8,413 bases of DNA from an uncultured Spirochaetaceae bacterium (GTDB lineage: Bacteria; Spirochaetota; Spirochaetia; Treponematales; UBA12059). Below are positions 1-5,341 of this stretch, piece after piece. The notes beneath the pieces are model-generated. The model worked only from the letters and a program-made list of their open reading frames with translations, did not search any database and was not told the origin of the DNA. Position 1 is the stretch's first letter, and each line of letters starts with the position of its first letter. The position numbers and the translations under genes were made by a program. The stretch is from the NCBI GenBank assembly GCA_938004315.1, contig CALKWG010000492.1, positions 1 through 8,413 on the forward strand. The letters run 5' to 3'.

Positions 1-295
1 CGACGGCGCGCTGACCGCCGCGAGCGCCGCGACCCTGCCTAAGGAGGCGCGCGCCGTGATCGTGGGCGATTTCACCAAAATTTTCTTAGATTACCGCGCC
101 CTCCTGGCCTTCATGCGGACGCGATCGCTCCTCGTGCGCTCGCGGCCTGAGTTCGCCGGCTTCGTCGCGGTTACGCGCGGGCTATCCGACGCGGCGGTCC
201 TCGGGCGGCTTTCGGGAGCGGACGAACCGACGCTCGGCGGCAGGCCCCTGGCCGAGTGGATACGATTCAACCCCTACGCCGAGGGGGCGGCATGA
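1..295 (+). CDS. kamB: KamB-like protein, 3' end only (probable lysine 5,6-aminomutase reactivase subunit)
   Basis: The reading frame is open from base 2 to the TGA at 293-295, giving the last 97 residues of a protein that begins outside the window. The visible part is hydrophobic and basic, with an aromatic/Lys-rich segment (TKIFLDYRALLAF, about codons 24-36 of the fragment) and a C-terminus ending in NPYAEGAA. I do not recognise a catalytic motif. The name rests on position: in lysine-fermentation clusters kamB directly precedes kamC-kamD-kamE, and the order and ATGA coupling here fit. KamB is annotated in this family as a partner of the KamC ATPase in reactivating the mutase; this is known by association rather than visible here. 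A GTG at 56-58 lies inside this frame, but the upstream codons are open and in similar codon usage, so it is probably internal. Alternative: an unrelated gene that happens to sit upstream of kamC. Confidence 0.55.
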   Translation, partial: DGALTAASAATLPKEARAVIVGDFTKIFLDYRALLAFMRTRSLLVRSRPEFAGFVAVTRGLSDAAVLGRLSGADEPTLGGRPLAEWIRFNPYAEGAA

Positions 296-1950
296 GGGAC
301 GCCTGGACCTTCGCGCAGCTGGACGAGTTCTGGGCGCGCTACGAGCCCTTGTCGCCTTGGGGCAAGGACCGCAAGGATAAGCGCCTGGTCATGATCGAGC
401 GCGCCGCGATAGAGGAGTCGTACGATGACATCGAGGCCGCCCTTGCCTGGATGGGGCGTTCGGCCGCCGAGCCGCTGCGGCTCGAGCGGGCCGGCTACCA
501 TCTGCGGCGCATGCCGCGCCTTCCCGAGCCGGGTAAGGCCGACTACGAGCTACTCGAGCTCTTCCAGATAAAAAAATTCCTGGCTAATTACCGGGGGCTC
601 TTGGCCGCGCTCGACGAGCCGGCCGCCCGACGCTTCGATCTATGGCCGCGCTGCGGGGCCTTGGCGGCCGAGCTGGACCGCGGAGGCTCGGACGCCGAGA
701 CCTTCTATCTAGCCGACTCCTACGACGCCGGCTTGGCGGAGGCGCGCGCCGGCCTGGCCGCCGTGGACGCGGCGCTAAAAGCCGCTAAGGCGGAGGCGGA
801 GGCCCTGGCTAAGGCCGAGCTCAGCCTGGCCTTCGACGGCCGGGACTTCGTCGTCGCCCCGCGCGACGGCCTCTCCCCCGAGGCCTTGGAGCGCGCCAAG
901 CTGACGGCCGAGCCCTACGACGACGGCCGCCTGCTCCTGCGCCTAGCGCCGCGCGCCGCCATAGCCGCGCTCGAGGACCGACGGGAGCGGCTCTATGAAG
1001 CCGAGCGCGAGGCTGAGAATCGGGCGCTCAGACGGCTGTCGGCCTTGGCCGAGGCCGCCGGGCCCGAGCTCGCCGACGCGGCCCGGGCCGTGGCCCGCTG
1101 GGACCTGGCCCGGGCCGGCGCCCTCCTGGCCAAGGGCCTGGGCTGTACGCGGCCCCGGCTCGACGGCGACGGCCTGGAGCTCGAGGGCGGACGCTTCGTG
1201 CCCTGCCTGGACGAGTGCGCCGCCTTAGGCCTGTCCTATGAGCCCTTGGACGCGACCATACGCGCGCCTGCCGCGCTCGTCTTCGGCTCCAACATGGGCG
1301 GGAAAACCGTCGCCTTGAAGACCCTGTGCTTCATGCAGCTTGTGGCCCAGGCCGGGCTCTTCGTGCCCGCCGCCGCGTTCAGGACGCGCGTCTACCGAGA
1401 GCTTCATTACATAGGCGAGCTAGCGGGCGAACGGCTGGCCGGACTCTCCGGTTTCGGCTTCGAGGTCTGGCGCTTCCAGGGCGCCTGGGCCGCTCGTCGC
1501 GACGCCCTGGCCTTCTTCGACGAGCCGGCCCGCACCACCGGCTCGCACGAGGCGGAGGCGCTGCTCTCCGCCTTGGTCGAGGCTTACCTCGGAGCCGTCG
1601 GAGACGGGGCCCGCGCCGTCTTCGCCACGCATTTCCGCGGCGTAGCCCGCTTGCCTAAGGCCGAATACTGGCGCATGCACGGCCTGGACCGAGGCGCGGC
1701 CTGCGCGGGCCTGGACGCCGACGCGCCCCTGCCCGAGCGCCTGGCGGGCATCAACCGCGCCATGCGCTACCGCCTGGAGCCCGACGACGACTCGGCGCCC
1801 CCGGGCTCGGACGCGTTGGCCATCGCGGCCATGCTCGGCCTGGACTGCGCCCTCGTCGAGCGGGCCGAGAGCTATTACTCAGGCGGCTCAGGATCGGTAT
1901 ACTCCCAAGGCGCCGCGCGAGGCGGCGATACGACAAGGATGGACCCATGA
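292..1950 (+). CDS. kamC: MutS-family ATPase, lysine 5,6-aminomutase reactivase KamC
   Basis: A 552-residue cytosolic ATPase with the C-terminal MutS-type ABC domain. Walker A is GSNMGGKT (residues 332-339), a signature-like SGFGFE follows at 386-391, Walker B ends in DE (410-411) within FFDEPARTT, and the switch histidine is in ATHF (T446-H447). The N-terminal half is helical and Ala/Glu/Arg-rich (about 145-270) and resembles the MutS lever/core rather than a mismatch-binding domain; no N-terminal mismatch-recognition motif is seen. MutS-like proteins next to lysine 5,6-aminomutase genes are annotated as the reactivase ATPase, thought to exchange damaged cobalamin; that role is family knowledge plus context. 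The ATG at 292 is preferred over the in-frame GTG at 256 because GAGGGGG (281-287) precedes it and it overlaps the kamB stop as ATGA. The 3' end overlaps kamD the same way, implying translational coupling. Codon use is looser than in kamD/kamE (ATA, CTA, GCT and TTA appear). Confidence 0.85.
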   Translation: MRDAWTFAQLDEFWARYEPLSPWGKDRKDKRLVMIERAAIEESYDDIEAALAWMGRSAAEPLRLERAGYHLRRMPRLPEPGKADYELLELFQIKKFLANYRGLLAALDEPAARRFDLWPRCGALAAELDRGGSDAETFYLADSYDAGLAEARAGLAAVDAALKAAKAEAEALAKAELSLAFDGRDFVVAPRDGLSPEALERAKLTAEPYDDGRLLLRLAPRAAIAALEDRRERLYEAEREAENRALRRLSALAEAAGPELADAARAVARWDLARAGALLAKGLGCTRPRLDGDGLELEGGRFVPCLDECAALGLSYEPLDATIRAPAALVFGSNMGGKTVALKTLCFMQLVAQAGLFVPAAAFRTRVYRELHYIGELAGERLAGLSGFGFEVWRFQGAWAARRDALAFFDEPARTTGSHEAEALLSALVEAYLGAVGDGARAVFATHFRGVARLPKAEYWRMHGLDRGAACAGLDADAPLPERLAGINRAMRYRLEPDDDSAPPGSDALAIAAMLGLDCALVERAESYYSGGSGSVYSQGAARGGDTTRMDP

Positions 1951-3521
1951 GGACGAAACTACACCTGCCTAAGGACCGCGTCGACTACGCGCGTCAGCTG
2001 GCGCGGCGCATTACCCAGCCCGTCGCCGGCTTCATCGAGGGCCACAGCTCCGTGACCGTGGAGCGGGCCAGCCTGCGCCTGGCCGGCGCCGACGGGGCCA
2101 ACGCCGACGGCGTGCCCGTGCCCAACCTGGTCCTGGACCAGATCCGCGCCGCCGATCCGGCCCTCTTGGAGGAGGGGGCGACGCTCCGTTACGTCAACGC
2201 CCTTATCAAGACCGGCGACGAGGTGCCGGCCCTGAACGCCAAGATCGCCGCGGGCCTGGACCTCATGTCCCTGCCCTTGGGCGACCGCGGCGCGATCGAG
2301 GAACGGGCCCGCGCGCTGGCCGAGACGGCCGCCGCGAAGGTCAAGGCCAACCGGCTGCACAGGGATCGCAAGCTCGAGGAGTTCCGCGACCGCAACAACA
2401 AGCCCCTCCTGTACCTGATCGTCGCCACCGGCAATATCTACGAGGACGTCAAGCAGGCCAAGGCCGCCGCCAAGCAGGGCGCCGACGTCATCGCCGTCAT
2501 CCGCACCACCGCGCAGAGCCTCCTCGACTACGTGCCCTTCGGCGCGACCACCGAGGGCTTCGGCGGCACCTACGCCACCCAGGAGAATTTTCGCATCATG
2601 CGCGCGGCCCTGGACGAGGTCGCCGAGCAGGAAAAACGTTATATATTATTAACTAACTATGCTTCCGGCCTCTGTATGCCCGAGATCGCGGCCATGGGAG
2701 CCCTCGAGCGCCTGGACATGATGCTGAACGACAGCATGTACGGCATTCTGTTCCGCGATATCAACATGTTCCGCACCTTCGTGGACCAGAAGTTCAGCCG
2801 CATGATCAACGCCCACGCCGGCATCATCATCAACACCGGCGAGGACAACTACCTGACCACGAGCGACGCCTTCGAGAAGGCCTACACCGTGCTGGCCAGC
2901 CAGTTCCTGAACGAGGAATTCGGCTTCCGCGCGGGCCTGCCGCCCAAGCTCCTAGGGCTCGGGCACGCCTTCGAGATGGACCCGACCATCAAGAACGGCT
3001 TCCTCTACGAGCTGGCCCAGGCGCAGATGGCCCGCGAGATCTTCCCCGAGCACCCGCTCAAGTACATGCCGCCGACCAAGTTCATGTCCGGCGACGTGTT
3101 CAAGGGCTTCGCCATGAACGCCATGTTCAACTTCGTATCCAAGGCCACCAACCAGGGCATCCACCTCTTAGGCATGCTGACCGAGGCCGTGCATACGCCC
3201 TTCATGATGGACCGCTACCTGGCCGTTGAGAACGCCAAGTACGTCATGAACAACATGGAGGATTTCTACGACGATATCGAATTCCGCAAGGACGGTCTCG
3301 TCGTCCGCCGCGCGCACGAGGTGCTCTCGCAGACCATCTCCTTCATGGAGGAGGTCGAGTCCATCGGCATGTTTGACGCCATCGAGCGCGGCCTCTTCGC
3401 CGAGGTCAAGCGGCCTAAGGACGGCGGCAAGGGCTTCGAGGGGCTCATCAAGAAGGGCCCCGGCTATTTCAACCCCTTCGAAGAGCGCCTGGCCTCCGAG
3501 CTCGGCCTCGCGGGTAAATAA
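1947..3521 (+). CDS. kamD: Lysine 5,6-aminomutase alpha subunit (KamD)
   Basis: A 524-residue PLP-binding alpha subunit of the adenosylcobalamin-dependent enzyme that converts L-beta-lysine to 3,5-diaminohexanoate (and D-lysine to 2,5-diaminohexanoate). The TIM-barrel core is highly conserved: IVATGNIYED (158-167), VIRTTAQSLLDYVPFGATTEG (from 184), GTYATQENFRIMR (207-219), SGLCMPEIAAMGA (240-252), GILFRDIN (266-273), INTGEDNYLTT (295-305), GHAFEMDP (339-346) and LKYMPPTKFM (371-380). Against the Clostridium sticklandii numbering as I remember it, the PLP-pocket residues R184, S189, S238, Y263, R268 and N299 correspond to R186, S191, S240, Y265, R270 and N301, a constant offset of two. Length is close to the usual ~515-520. 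The ATG overlaps the kamC stop (ATGA), and kamE follows after 12 nt. Codon use is strongly G/C-ending, suggesting high expression, apart from an AT-rich block at codons 229-239. D-ornithine 4,5-aminomutase OraE is the main alternative, but it is a longer, fused protein. Confidence 0.97.
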   Translation: MRTKLHLPKDRVDYARQLARRITQPVAGFIEGHSSVTVERASLRLAGADGANADGVPVPNLVLDQIRAADPALLEEGATLRYVNALIKTGDEVPALNAKIAAGLDLMSLPLGDRGAIEERARALAETAAAKVKANRLHRDRKLEEFRDRNNKPLLYLIVATGNIYEDVKQAKAAAKQGADVIAVIRTTAQSLLDYVPFGATTEGFGGTYATQENFRIMRAALDEVAEQEKRYILLTNYASGLCMPEIAAMGALERLDMMLNDSMYGILFRDINMFRTFVDQKFSRMINAHAGIIINTGEDNYLTTSDAFEKAYTVLASQFLNEEFGFRAGLPPKLLGLGHAFEMDPTIKNGFLYELAQAQMAREIFPEHPLKYMPPTKFMSGDVFKGFAMNAMFNFVSKATNQGIHLLGMLTEAVHTPFMMDRYLAVENAKYVMNNMEDFYDDIEFRKDGLVVRRAHEVLSQTISFMEEVESIGMFDAIERGLFAEVKRPKDGGKGFEGLIKKGPGYFNPFEERLASELGLAGK

Positions 3522-3533
3522 GGACGGAGCGCA

Positions 3534-4271
3534 ATGAACGTTATCAGACCCTACGGCGATACCATGGACGACGGCAAGGTCCAGCTGTCATTCACCCTCC
3601 CCGCGCCCGACGGCGCCCGCGGCCGCGAGGCCGCCCGTAAACTCGTCCTATCCTTAGGCTTCAAGGATTGCGAGGTGGTGCACTCCGCCCCGCTCTCCGC
3701 CGAATTCTCCTTCTACGTGGTCTACGGCAAGACCGAGGCCTCGGTGGACTTCGACGCCGTGGTGGCCGACGAGGCCTCGGCCGACGCCTCCATGGGCATG
3801 GACGAGGTGAACGAGTTCATCCGCCGGGAGCTCGGCCGCAAGGTCACGGTGGTCGGCGCCTGCACCGGCTTCGACGCCCACACCGTGGGCATCGACGCCA
3901 TCATGAACATGAAGGGCTATAACCACCACTACGGCCTGGAGCGCTACCCCGAGATCGAGGCCTATAACCTGGGCGCCCAGGTGCCCAACGAGAAGCTCAT
4001 CGACTACGCCGTCAAGGTGAACGCCGACGCCATACTCGTAAGCCAGGTGGTCACCCAGAAGGACACCCACATCCATAACATGACGGAGTTCATCGAGCTG
4101 TTGGAGGCCAAGGGCCTGCGCGGGCGCTTCATCTGCGTGGCCGGCGGCCCGCGCATCGGCAATAAGCTGGCGGTGGAGCTGGGCTTCGACGTGGGCTTCG
4201 GCCGCGGCACCTACGCCGACGACGTGGCCACCTTCATCGTGAAGAAGCTGGCCGAGCGCAAGGGGGCCTAA
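3534..4271 (+). CDS. kamE: Lysine 5,6-aminomutase beta subunit, B12-binding (KamE)
   Basis: A 245-residue partner of KamD that carries adenosylcobalamin. Residues ~15-75 match the N-terminal dimerisation domain of this family, and ~102-240 form the Rossmann-like B12-binding domain. The base-off/His-on motif DxHxxG is present as D114-A-H116-T-V-G119, so H116 is the predicted lower axial cobalt ligand. K127 in NMKGY lies 11 residues after the ligand histidine, exactly matching H133/K144 of the C. sticklandii beta subunit, where the lysine forms the internal aldimine with PLP and locks the open state. Later B12 contacts are also recognisable: ILVSQVVTQ (167-175) and CVAGGPRIG (201-209). The protein is slightly shorter than the typical ~260, with the difference at the N-terminus. 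GGAG at 3524-3527, seven nt before the ATG, supports the start. It is co-transcribed with kamD and shares its strong codon bias; a stable hairpin follows the stop. Confidence 0.97.
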   Translation: MNVIRPYGDTMDDGKVQLSFTLPAPDGARGREAARKLVLSLGFKDCEVVHSAPLSAEFSFYVVYGKTEASVDFDAVVADEASADASMGMDEVNEFIRRELGRKVTVVGACTGFDAHTVGIDAIMNMKGYNHHYGLERYPEIEAYNLGAQVPNEKLIDYAVKVNADAILVSQVVTQKDTHIHNMTEFIELLEAKGLRGRFICVAGGPRIGNKLAVELGFDVGFGRGTYADDVATFIVKKLAERKGA

Positions 4272-4286
4272 GCTCACGGGCCGGGG

Positions 4287-4322
4287 GCGTCGGGCGGCCG
4301 CTATTGTAGCGCCCGCCCGCGC
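4287..4322 (+). terminator. Strong GC hairpin after kamE, no U-tract (possible operon 3' end)
   Basis: A long imperfect stem begins 16 nt after the kamE stop. The outer arms are 4287-4297 and 4313-4322, with one bulged T at 4290; a 2x2 internal loop follows, then GCT/AGC closes a five-base loop (4303-4307). No T-run follows, so this is not a classical factor-independent terminator. It could protect the 3' end of the kam message or mark rho-dependent termination. It overlaps the -35 region of the putative promoter for the next gene pair. Confidence 0.5.
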
Positions 4323-4332
4323 ATCCTATACT
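4304..4332 (+). promoter_or_regulatory. Putative sigma-70 promoter for the receiver/membrane-protein pair
   Basis: A -10 TATACT (4327-4332) lies 17 nt downstream of a weak -35 TTGTAG (4304-4309), 26 nt before the receiver start codon. The same TATACT hexamer occurs in the putative promoter at the right end of the window. The -35 matches consensus at only three positions and lies in the loop and 3' arm of the hairpin described at 4287-4322. Inference only. Confidence 0.45.
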
Positions 4333-4358
4333 TCCTGTCCGGAGGCCGGAGCGACCAG

Positions 4359-4748
4359 ATGAGCTACCGCGTGATCGCCTGCATAGACGACGAGGCCGTG
4401 ATCCTCATGGCGATGGCCATGGAGCTCAGGCGCCATTTCGGCTCCGAGTTCGTCATAGAGACCGCGACCTCGGTCGACGAGCTCGAGCTGTCGCTGCGCG
4501 ACGATCTGGCGGAGGGCATGGAGCTGGCCTGCGTCATCACCGACTGGATCATGCCCGGGCTTAAGGGCGAGGACGTGGCCGCCCGGCTGCGCGCCTTGGC
4601 CCCCGGGCTCCCGGTGATACTGATGACAGGCCATAGCGAGTCCGCCGAGGCGGAGGCAGCCATCGCCTCGGGCGGGCCGGTGAAGATACTCCGCAAACCC
4701 TGGCGGCAGAAGGCCCTCGTCGATACCCTAACGGAGCTACTTACATGA
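4359..4748 (+). CDS. Stand-alone response-regulator receiver domain (CheY-like)
   Basis: A 129-residue single-domain receiver. All phosphotransfer residues are in place: the acidic pair D10-D11 in CIDDE, the phospho-acceptor D62 in ITDWIMPG (60-67), the switch T90 in LMTGH, and the conserved K113 in LRKPW. There is no output domain, so it must act by protein-protein contact, as a phosphorelay intermediate, or through a partner. GGAG at 4348-4351, seven nt before the ATG, supports the start. The stop overlaps the next gene as ATGA, so the two are probably coupled. No histidine kinase is in the window, and no DNA-binding region exists to suggest direct control of the kam genes. The LRKPW end is common in receivers of hybrid-kinase or HD-GYP-linked systems, but I cannot assign a pathway. 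Codon use is less biased than kamDE, implying low expression. Confidence 0.9.
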   Translation: MSYRVIACIDDEAVILMAMAMELRRHFGSEFVIETATSVDELELSLRDDLAEGMELACVITDWIMPGLKGEDVAARLRALAPGLPVILMTGHSESAEAEAAIASGGPVKILRKPWRQKALVDTLTELLT

Positions 4749-5128
4749 GATATCTCTACCTTATCTTGACCGTAGCCTTCTTGGCGTACGTTTGGGTCCG
4801 CAGCAAGGCCATAGCCCGCGAGAAGGGCCATATCGTAAAGCCGCCGGCGGACTTGCGCGGATCGTGGAAGGGCGAGGGTTGGACGGTAGAGCTCACCGAG
4901 GACGCGATTCGGATTAGCGGCTCCGACGGAGCGGCCTATCCGGTACGCGGCGTCCTAAAACAAAGCTACAGGCAGGCCTATACGGTTACCTGCGGCGAGG
5001 GGCTCCTCCTTGAGCGCTTCGTCTTCGCGCCCCTGGCCTTAGACGAGAGCCGTTTCACCCGGATGCGCCTGGTGATCTACAAGGACGTACGGACGATCTG
5101 CAAAGCGGTCCTGGAGCGGGCCGACTAG
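4745..5128 (+). CDS. Small membrane-anchored protein of unknown function
   Basis: A 127-residue protein I do not recognise. Residues ~3-18 (YLYLILTVAFLAYVWV) form one hydrophobic helix, followed by a basic patch (RSKAIAREKGH, 19-29). Basic residues just after the helix suggest an N-out/C-in anchor with the soluble part in the cytoplasm, although R2 at the N-terminus weakens the prediction. The rest (~38-125) alternates short strand-like stretches, starting with LRGSWKGEGWTVELTEDAIRI, which has the feel of a small beta-sheet or lipocalin-like ligand fold; that is inference. Two cysteines (C83, C119) show no metal-binding spacing. The start overlaps the receiver stop (ATGA), so it is very likely co-expressed and may be the receiver's membrane partner. 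Codons are more A/T-ending than in neighbouring genes (TAT, CTT, GTA, AGA, AAA). Confidence 0.75.
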   Translation: MRYLYLILTVAFLAYVWVRSKAIAREKGHIVKPPADLRGSWKGEGWTVELTEDAIRISGSDGAAYPVRGVLKQSYRQAYTVTCGEGLLLERFVFAPLALDESRFTRMRLVIYKDVRTICKAVLERAD

Positions 5129-5146
5129 CGCGGCGATCCGACCGGC

Positions 5147-5202
5147 GTCCGTCGAGACCCGGCTCAGCCCACGCCGATAGCGATAAAAATCGTTCGACGG
5201 AC
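5147..5202. repeat. Inverted repeat upstream of the nhaC promoter
   Basis: Perfect 9-bp arms GTCCGTCGA (5147-5155) and TCGACGGAC (5194-5202) enclose a smaller CGAT-AAAA-ATCG hairpin (5181-5192). The element begins 19 nt after the stop of the preceding gene and ends 12 nt before the nhaC -35. An A-rich run follows rather than a T-run, so it is not a clear terminator for the forward gene. It could be an operator or an mRNA 3'-end structure. Confidence 0.55.
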
Positions 5203-5214
5203 AGAATAAAAAAC

Positions 5215-5242
5215 TTGCGGCTTTTGAAAGCGATGCTATCAT
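5215..5242 (+). promoter_or_regulatory. Putative extended -10 promoter for nhaC
   Basis: TTGCGG (5215-5220), a 16-nt spacer, then TATCAT (5237-5242), five of six consensus positions, preceded by TG at 5234-5235 (extended -10, TGnTATCAT). It lies in an AT-richer patch between the preceding gene and nhaC. It would give an untranslated leader of roughly 90 nt. Confidence 0.6.
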
Positions 5243-5272
5243 AGTCGACATGCCTCCCTATCGGGGGCCGGT

Positions 5273-5313
5273 CCCGGAACGCCGGGCCGACCGCCGCGGT
5301 CGATCCGCGGCGG
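5273..5313 (+). promoter_or_regulatory. Structured 5' leader of nhaC (two hairpins)
   Basis: Hairpin 1 is CCCGG (5273-5277), loop AACG, CCGGG (5282-5286). Hairpin 2 is a perfect 9-bp stem CCGCCGCGG (5291-5299) and CCGCGGCGG (5305-5313) with loop TCGAT, followed by AAAAA. A competing pairing GGTC (5270-5273) with GACC (5289-5292) would break both. The ribosome site AAGGAAG (5329-5335) is downstream and not visibly sequestered. No known riboswitch consensus is recognised. Confidence 0.45.
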
Positions 5314-5341
5314 CAAAAACCACGGGAGAAGGAAGTAGACT

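Noticed and set aside
256..291. GTG at 256 as an earlier kamC start
   Set aside because: It would overlap kamB by 40 nt with no ribosome site. The ATG at 292 has GAGGGGG upstream and the same ATGA overlap seen at two other junctions.
1947..4271. D-ornithine 4,5-aminomutase (OraE/OraS) instead of lysine 5,6-aminomutase
   Set aside because: OraE is a long protein containing the B12 domain and OraS is about 120 residues. Here the B12 domain is on the 245-residue subunit and the large subunit is 524 residues, as in KamDE.
3654..4277. 207-codon minus-strand open frame opposite kamE
   Set aside because: His/Val/Gly/Ala-rich low-complexity product with no motif, mirroring the biased codons of kamE.
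5129..5341. Lysine (L-box) riboswitch ahead of nhaC
   Set aside because: The leader is only ~90 nt with two simple hairpins. The five-helix lysine riboswitch core is absent.
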